Positions 12,185 to 23,989 of a stretch of 64,000 bases of DNA are shown piece by piece. The notes under the pieces were generated by a model that worked only from the letters and a program-made list of their open reading frames with translations, was not told the origin of the DNA and searched no databases. The first letter of the stretch is position 1, and each line of letters opens with the position of its first letter. The translations under genes and the position numbers were made by a program. The stretch covers positions 1 to 64,000 of the forward strand of contig QANY01002299.1 in NCBI GenBank assembly GCA_003255025.1. The letters run 5' to 3'. The stretch is from Datisca glomerata. Lineage: Eukaryota; Streptophyta; Magnoliopsida; Cucurbitales; Datiscaceae.

Positions 12185-12614
12185 ATGGCTATCATGAATG
12201 TTCTTTCATTGCTTTTTGCTTCACTTTTGATTGTAGCTGCTGCAATCAACTGTCGGTGTCCAACTTAATATTACAGGTCAACTTGTTTGCAGCATTAATG
12301 GAAATCCAATTTTGGGTATCCTAGGAAGGCCATTGTCGGGTGTGAATGTTAGTCTTTCATGTGATGGAAGAACTGTTGCTTCAGTAGTGACTAATAGCCT
12401 TGGAGTTTTTCAAATAACGGTCAATGCCACAAATCTCAATATTACTAACATATTAGGATGTCAAGTTATTGTTCCACTACCTATTTCTGCAGACTGCAAA
12501 CTTTTAGCAAGCTCAGGAACTCTTCAAGCACCTATTACTCTTACCAATATTCTTCAAGGACCGTTAGCAACTGTTCTTGGCTTAGTGACAGGCATATTTT
12601 AGCTTGTGCGTTAG
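12185..12614 (+). pseudogene. Phylloplanin-like gene 1, copy A (frameshifted)
   Basis: Homologue of the intact secreted protein at 43521. The ATG and the signal-peptide codons MAIMNVLSLLFASLLI are intact. About 11 bases are then missing near 12232-12243 (ATTGTAGCTGCTGCAATC here, against a longer ATTGCAGC...GCTCAATC), which shifts the frame and ends translation at a TAA just after. The mature-protein region remains open in the other frame (codons from about 12247), including VCSINGNPILG, SLSCDGRTVAS and the ISADC cysteine. CAG has become TAG at 12600-12602, removing the last four residues before the old stop at 12612-12614. An internal ATG at 12312 would give a leaderless fragment, unlikely to be secreted. 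The high similarity to copy B implies recent loss. Confidence 0.88.
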
Positions 12615-12779
12615 TATGCTACAATATTGTCTTCGATTATAGTTTTGTAAATTAAACTATAAAAGAGCCTATAGATAAAATATTACAAACAAACATGTAA
12701 TAAAGAACTTGCTTGTTATTATTATTATAATAATAATGAAAGCATACCATCTTTTTATGTTTTTAAGACTTTTAGTAGA

Positions 12780-12850
12780 ATTAAATGTATACGTGAAAAT
12801 GTCAAGTAGTCATAATAATAAGTTGAACACTTAAAGTTGTCAAGCACCTA
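12780..12850. repeat. Remnant of the downstream 31-bp array, copy A
   Basis: About two units remain (ACGTGAAAATGTCAAGTAGTC and GTTGAACACTTAAAGTTGTC). Copy B has about 1.4 kb of array at this point (44110-45510). Copy A then joins abruptly at about 12850 to sequence equivalent to 45590. Confidence 0.65.
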
Positions 12851-12859
12851 TTAGTTGGC

Positions 12860-13105
12860 CTCAAATATCATTTTGGTCATTGCATTTTAACAAATCTCAA
12901 TTTGACCATCTAACATTCAACATTTTAATATGATCGTCTTGTCACTCTCCGCTCATTGTCATTGAAGGAGACGCTGACATGGCACTATGAGTGCACAAAT
13001 GTCACACATGAGATCCACAAATTGCACTGTCAACAAAAAAACTCTTTCCCTCTTTAATCTCTCTTTATTTTTTTACCACCCCTTTAATTAGTTAAACACA
13101 TCTTT
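12860..13105. other. Non-coding spacer between gene 1 and the LINE fragment, copy A
   Basis: Contains GGCCTCAAATATCATTTTGG and CAATTTGACCATCTAACATT, a style of sequence common in untranslated parts of plant transposons. No reading frame. The same segment in copy B is 45590-45870. Confidence 0.45.
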
Positions 13106-13109
13106 GCTT

Positions 13110-13860
13110 ATTTTATTTATTTTTTTATCAAAGGCAAACAATTTTTTATTGAACTAAAAGTATTACACTAGTACAATGGGCATAGCCCAAGGACTACAAG
13201 CAAAAAGGAACCAAATAATTTTAAAAATAGAGACTAGCTATGAAATCATGAGAATTTAAACCTCTAATTTTTTCAATAAAGATAAGTCTTTCCCTAACTA
13301 TAGATCATATCTTATTAGACAAAAAACGAGAATCCTTAAATTCCCTTGTAAACATTCCCCTCTTTCTTTCGAGCCAAGACAATAGAAGAAGCAAGAAAAA
13401 ATAAGTCTAGGACATAAATTTTCAATAGACTTGCTACTACTAAAGAACCAAGCTAGAGAATAAGAGAAGACCAATTAAAATTTACAATAGCTCTCCCACA
13501 TTTCCACATAATAGGACCAAGAATATGAGCTACTTAATCACAATCCAGAAAGAGGTGAGAGAGTGATTCCGATCCATTCATGTAAAAAATATAATCTTCA
13601 GATATATCATGATCCCATTGTGAAACTCTATATTTGATATTTAGCTTATTAAGAAGAGCTAACCAAAGGATAAAGGAACACTTAGGGATATGCCCTAAGA
13701 ACCAAACAACTTCTGAAGTAACACCAACAAGCTCACTATATGCATGATCTGTTGAAAAATCACCACTGCCCCAAAGCCATTTATCTACATCATGCAGAAC
13801 ATGAATAGTAATATGTCTAGAAGAAAATACAGTCTCCAAGCTTGAATTTGGCCAAATCCA
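13110..13860 (-). mobile_element. 3' fragment of a LINE (zf-RVT region), copy A
   Basis: On the minus strand, 13534-13839 encodes the zinc-binding region that follows reverse transcriptase in plant L1-type LINEs: WLWGSGDFSTDHAYSEL, then GHIPKCSFILWLALLNKLN and ESLSHLFLDCD, matching the usual 'F..C....H' layout. A TAA follows at once (13531), and further stops come after it. The 3' end near 13110-13150 is A/T-rich on the minus strand, as expected for a poly(A)-like tail. 5'-truncated and inactive. Shared with copy B (45870-46640). Confidence 0.8.
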
Positions 13861-14199
13861 CTGCCCATCTTCAATATTTTATTTTCACTTCCAGCTATTT
13901 ACTTCATTTTCACATTTTTGCTTTCAAGACTTTTCTCACCTTTTTCACCCTTTATGAATCTGAGTACCATTCAGTTCTCTCTCGAGCATACAATTAAAGC
14001 TCCAAGCATATCAAAATGTTGCTTTCCGTACAGGTTTGAGGATCGCTTATGAGAATTCTATCTTGGTGTTGTAACATCGCTAAATATTACTAATTTATAT
14101 CTTTCATTCTAAAGAAAAATAATTAAATTATCATGATGTCACCTAGACAATTAATGATTGTATAGAAATGGAACACTTACTTTTGACGGCCTTATTTAG

Positions 14200-15170
14200 T
14201 TACACACGTACAAAGGTATTGTAGAAACATGATATCCTATTCGAGCATAAGATGCATGTGATATCCACTACTTCTCTTTGGTGTGACCCTCGGCAACAAC
14301 TTGGTATATTGTTTAATATGTATGGTAGGAGTGTAATCTTGGATACTGGTTTGAATCTTAAATATTGTTGTTAACATGATTATCAATAATGGGGATGGAA
14401 CTAGCATGTAACCAGCACCACCAATTTGATTAAAAATAAAGCTAAATCCATCAACATGCCTTCTCCTTTAGTTTCTTCTTTTGGTACATGGTTCTAGACT
14501 CCTTCTTCTAATGAAACCTTTACAATTTCTTCTGCTCACAACAATATGAGATAGCTTGGGCTTAAGGTTCCTTGGTGTGACTTTGTGTGGTTTCCTTGCA
14601 ACATTCTCTAGCATAGCTTTATTGTCAGGCTCAATTGCAAAGGTAGATTGACAACTAATGAAAGCTTTTCTCTTGGAGTCTTTCTCGTGATTCTAACTAC
14701 CTACTTTTTAAATACCATTTAGAAACTATGGACCACTTATATTTTTATCTGCACCTATGCCCATTTTTTAGAAGACCTCTTATTCAATTTTGTGATCTCA
14801 CCTGCCCTAATAGTAAATGGGTTCAAAGTATTGAGTGGTTATCTAAAAAAACTAGGAGAAATGACTTTAGATCTCTCATATTAAAGCCGGCCTTCAACTA
14901 TTTTGTTTATAATATATGGAATGAAAGGAATATTAGGATCTTTGAGGATAAGTATAGATATGGAAATGCTCTTACTAGAACTATTATGTATACAGTTAGG
15001 GATAGGTTATGGAATCAGATATTCATCTCTGATTCCCCTATCACTAGGTTTTTCATTACTAAGCTTAATCTGCCTCCTCATATGTTGAAGAACCCTTATT
15101 GAGTTCGCTTATCCATTGCATTTTATAAGCCCTTTTCAATAATATAAAGCTTGCTTATTGAAAACAAGTA
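14200..15170 (+). mobile_element. 3' fragment of a second LINE, plus strand, copy A
   Basis: Translation in several frames gives the region downstream of reverse transcriptase: a NGDGTS tract near 14390, VPWCDFVWFPCNI with RLNCKGRLTTNE around 14570-14665, then the longest frame at 14728-15102 with DHLYFYLHLCPFFRRPLIQF and FNYFVYNIWNERNIRIFEDK. This is the zf-RVT domain and C-terminal tail of a plant LINE without an RNase H domain. Several stops and frame breaks are present. It ends near the AATAATATAAAGC signal at about 15140. The same fragment is in copy B (46980-47975). Together with the minus-strand fragment at 13110-13860 it forms a divergent (back-to-back) pair of LINE pieces. Confidence 0.8.
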
Positions 15171-16874
15171 ACACATTTTAGGGTCGTTGAATTTTTTTAC
15201 CAATATGGATACATTCTTTCAATGGTTTAGCTTAGGCCCTTCTACATAGATATTGTAATAAGTTCGGCCCTATTTTTGTCATATGTTACGTTCATATTAC
15301 TATTCAGTAAACAACTTTTATTCCTGTAGCCCACTTGGTTGGTGATCTGTATCTTTCACGGGGATTGTCCCAAATCTAAGGTCGTGTAAGACAACACAAG
15401 ACTTATGGTGTACCAATATTGAAAGAGAGAAATGGGTTATAATAGAAATAGCCAGGAATTAGATGAATTTCTTCATAAGACATCGTCATTTGAAGAAATT
15501 CATTTCCTTATTTTTTTTTATCTAAGAGGGTACCAAGTAATGGATTCTTAAACTCAATCAACTTATAGATCACTGACTAAAAAGATAATATAGGTAGTTT
15601 GGATGATGATGTCATTCAGCCGAAAACTAGGCTATTCAACAACTCGTTAATACCAACATGCTTGCACAATAGTAGAAACTTACTAAAAACTTATGTTGGA
15701 GCTTGCTTATTGATGACACCAACATTCAAATCATGTGTGTGTATCTCCAACTAAAACGTGTACACATGAACATGAAATTCTCTTTTTGTACTGAAGATTG
15801 ATTATCGAACACGCCTTTAACTAGTTGCCAAGAATAAGTCTTTAAATAATACAATGTATACTATTCAAACCTTTTTCTTAACTTGTTTAACTGGGAAAGT
15901 GAGAGACACGTACTCATAGCATGGTACTAGGATTCTTAGTCCCGGTACTATAGATATTACATTTTCAAATTTATCATGATAGGTTTTTGAAGAATAGGAA
16001 ATTTTTCTTTCAAAAGAAAATTTAAACTTAATTGATCACAACTTTATCAAGTTTTAAAATATTGGTTCATTCGTGTGATTTAAGCATAAAATTAGGTGAT
16101 ATCTATATGAAAGCCACTAATATGAGGATGGACTATGCCTAATTTAAATATAAAAATAGTTGAATTTAAATGTGATTTTTAAGATTGTTGTAAGTGGTTG
16201 ATAAATAAGGGAGCGTCAACCTAGTTAGGGTTAGTCTAATTTATAGTGATGCAACTCTAAGTAGTTATATGTCAATTATGTATTTTTCTACCCCAATTCA
16301 TGTTTCATATCTTTATCCCAAACAATATGTTATCATTTTCTCTAGGGTCAGATTGTCCCATCAGGCTTTCACCTTTTTACAAAGACTCCTAAACTCTTGA
16401 AATGAAATCAAATACCCTCTTAAACTTTTAAAACATGGCAAACAACCTCATTCTGACCATCACAAGGATGAAGTTCCATGTGGATAAGAAGGTATGGCCA
16501 CGTTGGTTCCCGCCAAATCCTTCCAGCTGAACTCTCCTCCTTAAAGACGATATTATTTGCATCCCATATCACTGCAAGTTGGGTGTCTTCTTCTTCCTTT
16601 GATTTTCATCCTCCATTCAAGCTAGTTGAGATGGTATTATTCTCTTTATTTTTTTCCATCTAGTACATCATCATCACCATCATTAAAGTTGTAGCTGTAA
16701 TCTAAAAAAATCCTAATTTTAGATTCTAGTTTTTTCTTTTCATCTACGACTTTATTATCTAAAACTCTATTTTTATAGATGGATGAAAAAAGTGAGATCT
16801 GAAATTTGGTTTCCGTCCACCATTGAGGGTTACTTCTTCGAATGTTATTTAATGTCTATACTTTGCATTTCCTC
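15171..16874. other. Gene-free stretch, copy A
   Basis: No convincing gene or transposon domain. A part near 16070-16230 (ATGAGGATGGACTATGCC, TAAGATTGTTGTAAGTGG, GGGAGCGTCAACCTAGTTAG) resembles 8930-9090, so it is a dispersed repeat of unknown class. The segment is collinear with 47976-49671 of copy B. Confidence 0.5.
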
Positions 16875-16875
16875 C

Positions 16876-17318
16876 AAGATAAGAAACAGAGAAGAAGAAG
16901 AAGGAATTGGAAAAAAATTTTGTTATGAAATTCTATTAATTTTGCCTTACAAAGAAATAGTACAAGGGTATATATATTACATGGGATAAAATCTATCAAA
17001 ACATAGTTAATGAGGTAATGAGATTAGGTAATGATTGAGTAATCATTTATCCAATCATTACTCAATCTAAGGTGGTGAAGAACCTGTGAGCTAGGAGGTT
17101 AGCTAGGGAATATTCTTGAGGACATGTGTTGCATTCTTATAGGTTGAAGACGGTTGCCTAATGAGAATCAAGGCTAAGATAACTATAATTTGTTATGAAG
17201 TGAGCCAATCGCAGTGTGCTTGGTGGCAGTGGAGAAGTTGTGATGTGATGCGCCATTTGGACAGTGAGTTGTCAAAGGGAGTGCAAGTCATCACTGACTA
17301 ATGTATGTTTGATCAATA
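16876..17318 (-). repeat. 3' LTR of copia element, copy A
   Basis: The sequence from AAGATAAGAAACAGAG to TTTGATCAATA is repeated at 19862-20300. On the minus strand the internal side begins with a polypurine tract (GAGGGGGG, complement of 17319-17326), which marks this as the 3' LTR. A CTCC before 16876 and after 20300 could be a 4-bp target-site duplication. The ends are not clear TG...CA ends. The two LTRs differ visibly at many sites, so the insertion is old. Confidence 0.8.
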
Positions 17319-19850
17319 CCCCCCTCAAGCAAGATGGGGATGCAATCACATGAAGCTTGGAAGAAAGTATATGAAACTCAAATGGCAGTAGGGGCTTTGT
17401 GAGGATGTTTGCTACATGTGAAGTAGATGGAATGTAACGCACTTCTAGCTACTTGGAAAGAATCTTTTCTCTTATAAAATGTATGTCAAGTTCTATGTGC
17501 TTTATCCTAGAGTCGAATATAGGATTTCAAGCAAGAGCATTTGCACTCTAGTTATCACACAAGATAATTGGAATTGAACAGATTGGCAGCCTTAATTCAG
17601 TAAAGAGAGACCGGAGCCAAAAAATTTCAGAAGCTGCAAGGGCCATTGCATGATGGGGTTGGGGAGGGAGAAAAGGGAACGTTATGACAAGGAATAAGAT
17701 AAGTAGGATAGTCTAAAGAGGAATTAGAGATAGTACCTTGTGGTTTGAGACTAACATTCCCAATTTGAGAGGAACAAGATGTAGGAGAAGCTGCTGTAGA
17801 GTGTGAAGATGAACCTGTACCATTGGAGAAGTTCGGAACATGGAGTATAGTGAAGGGAGTAAATGAAGAAGAAATGTGTGATGAGGTACTAAAGCATAGA
17901 GTATGGAAACTCAGTTTCATTAAATATTACACGTTTACTGATAAACATTTTAGCAGAAATAGGTTCAAAACATAAATAACCCTTGTGAGAGAGACTATAG
18001 GCTAGGAAAGCACATTTTTTTGTGTGAATTTCAAACTTATGTTTTTTATATGGTATTAAAAAGGGTAAGCAACTACAACCTAAATACCTTTAGGAAGCTA
18101 TAATCCAGTTTTAGTGAATATAACCTCTCAAATGGGGATTCTTTGGCCATAACAAGTGTGGGAAGCCTGTTAATAAAAATTGTGGCAGTTGAAAAGGTTT
18201 CCCATTGAAAATGCAGAGGAAGTTTGGCATGAGCTAAGAGAGACAGTCCCTTTTTAGTAATATCCCTGTGTTTTCTATATACTCTACCATTTTATTGGTG
18301 AGTGTGTGGCAGGGTGCCTAAAGACATTGCCTAGAGTAGCTAGTAAGGGTTGTAGTGATATGTGCTCAACCACAGTCATTTTGGAGACATTTATTTTTTC
18401 TTTCAAAGGTTCTTTCAATGTATGCATGAAACTGAATGAAAATTTATTTTGCAACAGATTTTAGTTTTAAAGGGAAAACCCAAGTAAACCTATTAAAGTC
18501 ATCAACAAAAGCTATATGGTATTTAAAACCACTAAGTGAAGATAAAGGAGTTGGTCCTTAAAGGCCACTATATAGTGTCAAAAGGTGTTTTAGCTACATT
18601 AGAAGATAGGTGGAAAGTAGCTTGATGAGCTTTTCCTAGGGTGCAAGCATCACAAAATGAAATAGTCCTAGAAAAACTAGTAGGAAAGTTGACAGATATG
18701 AAAACTTCTCCCAAAACTTAGACTTAAGGATGTCCTAGCCTTTGGTGCCATAGGTTGGCTTTATTGACTCCGCTAACAGAAAGAAAAGCAGTGGGTGCTG
18801 AGGTATGTGATGCTGTGGTGGACAGTCTGTGATGTGGAAAATGGTACAATCCATCTCTAAGTACACCCTGAAGTAGTACTTTCCTCGCAGTATTATCCTT
18901 CACAAAATAGAAAATTGAGTCAAATTCAATTAGTATCGGATTATGTAGGCCAAGTTGAGAGACACTCAATAAGTTTCTAGTGTTAGAAAGGACATAAAGT
19001 AATTGATCAAATGTTAAGGCAATAGAGTCTCTATGAGTAGGAAAATATGACTTGCATACATGAGTTATATCTAAAAGCTACCATTAAAAATAATTAGCTT
19101 CGATTTACCCTTGTAGTCATTTTTTATGGACAGGTTAGACAGATAAAGGAGTAAGTCATCATCTATGATGCTTTGTCGAGTGGCTAACAGACTGTCACCA
19201 ATAGATGTCATCTTCTACATTTAGTCATTGATGTTGAAGGAGCCTTTCTTCAGTGTTTGAAGTTGAAAACTCAGTTGTAGAGTCCTTGCTTTGGACTGTG
19301 AGGTGAGGAGTTGCTTCAGAGTGCTCCAGACCTCATGAGCACTAAGATAATGGACTATATGTCTAAACATACTTTCTATAATTGAGGATAACAACCTACT
19401 CATTAAGTGTTGGTCAGTCCTTCTACAACTTATTGAACTTAGGGTTCAAAATAAAGGGTGATTCAGGTACAAGAGCTATAACAACAGTTGCTGGATTCTT
19501 GACAACTTCATCTGGCATATGAGCAATGTCAGTGAGATAGGTTTCTAAGTCATATGCTCGGGCTATAGAAGGAATCTGGGATTTCCAGAATTAATAATTA
19601 GATCTATCTAACCTAATAAATATCCTACTCATGTTGTTTGGTAGGATAGTGGGTAGGGAAAGAAGTGGGTGGGAAAAAGTTTGGTTGACATTTGATCTAG
19701 ATGCAAGTGAGGTGGTAGACGTTGGTGTTTCAACTGCATTTGTGTTGTTGTAGTGTTTATAGTGTTAACATGTGCACTTACAGGAGCATTTATGGTTGTT
19801 TCACCATTCTTAGCTAACAAAGGAAGAAAAAATTGTAGATGGGAAGGCCT

Positions 19851-19862
19851 GCTCTGATACCA
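19851..19862 (-). other. Primer-binding site (initiator tRNA-Met), copy A copia
   Basis: GCTCTGATACCA on the plus strand is TGGTATCAGAGC on the element strand, the standard primer-binding site of plant copia elements. It is immediately next to the 5' LTR. Confidence 0.85.
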
Positions 19863-20300
19863 AGATAAGAAACAGAGAAAAAGAAGGAGTTGGAAAAGTT
19901 TTATGTACTAAAATTCTATTAACTCAGCCTTACAAAGAATAGTACAAGGGTATATATATTACATTGGATAAAATACATCTAAACATAATTAATGAGGTAG
20001 TTAGATTAGATAATGACTTAGTAATCATTGATCCAATCATGACTCAATCTAAGGTTGTGAAGAATCCGTGAGCTAGGAGGTTTGCTAGGGAATATTCTTG
20101 AGGACTTGTTGTGCGTTCCTATATGTTGAAGATTGCTGCCCAATGGGAAGCAAGGTTGAGCTAACTATAATTTTTATGAAGTGAGCCAATGGCACTATGC
20201 TTGGTGGCAATGCAAAAGTTGTGCTGTGATGCGCAATTTGGATAGTGAGTTGTCAAAGGGAGTGCTAAGTCATCATTGACTAATGTATGTTTGATCAATA
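19862..20300 (-). repeat. 5' LTR of copia element, copy A
   Basis: Partner of 16876-17318, same orientation, about 440 bp. It contains GATCCAATCATGACTCAATC and GTGAGCTAGGAGGTTTGCTA, with clear matches in the other LTR and in the three LTRs of copy B. Confidence 0.8.
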
Positions 20301-22761
20301 CTCCTTTGTGAAGCTGGCTACTTTCTTCCTCAGTAATTGTTATACATATTATGAATTTCATACTCTGTGAAGATGGCTGCTTATTGTATCCATATCCCTT
20401 AATGCATTCAGCAGTAACCCTTATTAAGACTTTTTAACTTACACACATAGTAAAACCCATTCGTCATGGCATATTCTTTCAACTTTCAAGACACTTCTAA
20501 AGATCTTGTATCAAGCAATTATCATCCAAAAATGACCACAAAAATAGGCTCTTTCAAGGCTCTTCTAAAGACCTTGCTCATAGCAAGTAGTTCACAAAAA
20601 TTACTTAATGTGAGTAAATAGTTTACAAAACTACTTGATTTGAGCAAGTAGACTTTACATTTTCATTTTTGTTTGTCCAATGTTTTTAAGAGCTGAGACT
20701 TGTTTTACTTGAAGGGATAAAAAATCTTTTTACAATCCAAAAATGCGGTATTCGTTGAAAACGAATTGTAAGCGAAATGCATTTTAAGAGGTCATTTTAT
20801 CCAAAAAAATCCTTCTTTTTTCGTCTTTTTGATGAGAAACGTTTTGTCTTTTTTATTATTTTTGTAATTTACTTTTTTTTTTCTTTTTTCAGATCTCTTG
20901 AAAACTATTCAAAAATAAATTCTCTCTCAACGCTGACCGATACCCGTTGCTTTTCCAAAGATTTTTACGAATCCGTTTTTTGATAGAGAACTACGTTTTT
21001 TTAAACTGCCATTAAAAAATTAGAATAAATTATTCATTGTTTTAGTTGGATGTGAAAGACATCTATTGTTCAAAATCAATTGTTCGTTACTATTTCTTAT
21101 CCATTTAGTATTTAAGATCTTATATTAACTTTATATAGATATTTCAAGTTTATTATGAAGATTTTCGAAAATTCTGAAATTTTTATTTTTAAAATTTAAA
21201 CTTAATTGATGATAGATTTTGTGAAAGATTTAAAATATTTAGAATGCTTGTCCTCTCCAGGTTTAGTTTAGAATTTAGATTCAACGTATTTGGACAAGTG
21301 TTTATCTTTTAACTTTGCTTATCTAAAAAACTTTGATTTATTTGATTTGTTCGTACTTATCTTTGACAAATTTTCTGATATATTTCGTTCAAATGCTAAA
21401 CTCTAAGTTTTGAGCGATAGAAATTGTTGAAATTCTATTCTGTCTTCAATCTTTTTTCATTACAATTTAACTTTTGAGTATTTTTTTATTTTTTATTAAC
21501 CCAATTAAAGTTACCTTTTCTATATAAAATACAATGTCTACAATTGACTATCTAGTAGAGTGGTTGAAATGGTACATGGTAAGATGGCACAATCTTCTCA
21601 AGCAATGGCTTCTTGCAATATGTACTTTATAGTTGCTTTTTCAGATAATACATGCAGTTTATCTGTATTGACAAAACATAATTTGCATTAAATATGAACA
21701 GACTTATTTGTGGAACATAAAAGAGCCAAGTTAAATTGTTGTTTTGAATTTCTGTGAAAGGCAACTGAATTTTTTAGATAAAAGGCTTTTGAATTTCTGT
21801 GACAAAAGAAACATGCAAGGTAAATCTGCCAACTAATTTGATTTTTTTATATCAAGGTTAATTTTGAAATATTATATTTATGGATGTATGCATAAAATAT
21901 ATTTCCCATGTCATATTATTATGTATATCATGTCATATCAATTTTTTTATAATAATTAAGCCACTAATGCTGAAGTAGCTAAATGTGTAGCTAATGAAGC
22001 TAGAGGAAAAGGGAGTTAAGGAAAAATGGCATTAGGGGTTCAGTGTGTAATTTATCCAATATTTGATTTATCCAAATAATGCACTGGCTGTGTTTTCTCA
22101 TGTTATTAATTGCTTGATCTTTTCTATTCTAGTAGACATGAGAGTATTCTTGTGCTTGTGAATATTTTTTCGTGTAGTATAAATCTCAAAAATTGAATTG
22201 AAAAGGGTTAGAATATTAACTTTCACAAAAGAATGGGGTATTCACATCCTAGAAAATGCTTACTTATAATTCTGAATCGTCTTTTCTTATTTAAAATATG
22301 ATATAGTAATTTATTTTAGAAAAGAAATAACAGGAAAAAGAAGAAGTGGTTATTAATGGAGGAAGGTTTAGTCATTGCTCGATCAAGATATCCTACGTCA
22401 GCAGAATTGTAAACAAACTAACAAATTTCTCCTCAACGTCTTCAACTTGCTATATGCAAATTAATTTCTCTTTAAATCCTAGAGATCTACAACAAACAGT
22501 CAAAGTTCAATAAATAAACTATATAATACCAAAACTATTATAGTGAAGCTTATTAGTGTGTGGTACCAATGCTAAATGCATAGTTATAACTTTTATTTTC
22601 TAGACCAAATATAGTGGCTATGAAAGCAAATTGCATTTGAGATAATTAAGGGAAAAGTGAAAATTAACCAATTGAGTGAATACCTCTATTAGTAGTACTA
22701 TCCCTTCGGAATAATTCTTATACTAACAAAAGTTTTATCTTTTCATTTCATTTAGAAATAT
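20301..22761. other. 5' flank of phylloplanin-like gene 2, copy A
   Basis: No supportable gene. 20560-20720 holds a short cluster of CAAGTAGTTCACAAAAATTA-type motifs. From about 20890 the flank is homologous to that of gene 1 (9450 onward) but lacks the Helitron-like insertion, showing the empty site near 22133. Small frames such as 20777-20983 are T-rich low-complexity translations. Confidence 0.55.
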
Positions 22762-23209
22762 ATGGCTCGTATGAATGTTCTTTTATTACTTTTTGCTTCA
22801 CTTTTGATTGCAACAACATTTTCAGTTACTTAATCAACTGTTAAAGTAGAACTTAATATTACAAGTCGACTTGTTTGTAGCATTAATGCAAATCTAATTT
22901 TGGGATTCCTAGGAAGGTCATTGCCTGGTGTGAACGTTAATCTTTCATGTGATGGAAGAACTGTTGCTCAAGCAGTGACTAATGTCCTTGGAGTTTTTCA
23001 AATAACATTTAATGCCATAAATCTCAATATTACTATATCATATTAGAAAGTAGAGTTATTGTTCCACTACCAATTTCTGTAGACTACAAACTTTTACGAC
23101 GCTCTTGAACTATTCAACCATACCTATTATTTCTCTTAACAACATTCTTCAAGGACGGTTAAGAGTTGTTCTTGACTTTTCGACATGCTTATTTCAGCTT
23201 ATGCATTAG
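22762..23209 (+). pseudogene. Phylloplanin-like gene 2, copy A (nonsense-mutated)
   Basis: Paralogue of the intact protein at 43521. The ATG and hydrophobic leader are present, but codon 24 is TAA (22831-22833), where the intact gene has CAA at the signal-peptide/mature border. A second stop, TGA at 23106-23108, replaces a glycine codon. The mature region still shows SINANLILGF, LSCDGRTVAQAVTNVLGVFQ and VIVPLPISVDYKLL. The last two disulphide-type cysteines are lost: the GC residue pair has changed, and DC has become DY. The same two stops occur in the copy-B gene at 60731, so the gene was dead before the segmental duplication. Confidence 0.88.
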
Positions 23210-23344
23210 TGTGCTATAGTGTGGGTTTCGATTATAGTTTTGTAAATTAAACTATAAAAGAGCCTATAGATAAAATGTTAAAATTAAACATGTTATAAAG
23301 AACTTGTTTGTTATTATTATAATAAAAGCATACCATCTTTTTTT

Positions 23345-23929
23345 GCTTTCAAGAAGATCAATCACTCTCTGCATTTCAGGCCCCATAGTATTGAAGAGGG
23401 CATAATAATCACCAAACTTAGGAAGATTCAACATTACGTATACATCCTCTAGTGTAGAGGAAAACTCTCCCCAAGCAGCAATGAAAATGTGTGAGTAGCT
23501 GCACTAATGATGAAGAAGTGTATGAACTAGAGTGGTGTCGCGCTGGATTTATAATTTGGACGCCATCTCCAATGCTTTCAAAACTTCAGCTCTCTTTGGC
23601 AAGGTAACATACTAAGAGTCAGAAAGTATGTGGGCATACCAATCCTCCCAGCCAACCCCCGACTTGCAATGAGTCCCCAAGTAAATGGGAGGATTCGAAA
23701 AATCATCACCAGCATTGGCAAGGAAGGAAACTTGCTCAAGCCTAAGGAACTCAACTTGCTCGCTCTCCTCCTTCATCAAGACTCCATAATTAACCTCCCC
23801 TTTAATTGACTTCGATATGCCATTAATCATGTAGTGAGCAATTGGCTTCATCAAGGACCATGGTTTGAGGGGAACTGGGGGAGCTGGCTCACCTTTACCC
23901 GCGGTAAGCTCAACCTTTGAAGAAGCCAT
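23345..23929 (-). mobile_element. Plant-mobile-domain (PMD) coding relic, copy A
   Basis: On the minus strand, from MASSKVELTAGKGEPAPPVP at 23929, a coding relic runs to about 23345. It contains FLRLEQVSFLANAGDDFSNP, then (after a TAG at about 23612 and further breaks) FIAAWGEFSSTLEDVYVMLN and LPKFGDY. The 'W.EF..TLEDV..L..LP..G' pattern is typical of the plant mobile domain, found in transposon proteins (Mutator-like and Ty3 elements) and their domesticated MAIN/MAIL relatives. Here it is broken and sits in transposon debris, so I read it as part of a mobile element. Same relic at 61310-61869. Confidence 0.72.
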
Positions 23930-23989
23930 TGATATAAATAAAAACCTATAAAATAGAGGAGCATGTGTTACAAGCAAGAGACTTGGTTA

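Larger units (their letters stand above)
16876..20300 (-). mobile_element. Ty1/copia LTR retrotransposon, internally deleted (copy A)
   Basis: Read on the minus strand: 5' LTR (19862-20300); primer-binding site TGGTATCAGAGC at 19851-19862, complementary to plant initiator tRNA-Met; gag region near 19221-19600 (MSRLLSSIIESMFRHIVHYL); GAG-pre-integrase end at 18724-18969 (VNKANLWHQRLGHP); integrase remnants around 18150-18320; then the 3' LTR. Two internal deletions are visible against copy B: about 540 bp at 19150, removing the CCHC zinc knuckle, and about 1.3 kb at 17650, removing reverse transcriptase and most of RNase H. Many frameshifts are present. It cannot move by itself. Confidence 0.88.

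Noticed and set aside
12458..12655. Second frame overlapping phylloplanin-like gene 1, also at 43805-44002
   Set aside because: A +2-frame shadow of the real gene that ends in its 3' UTR.
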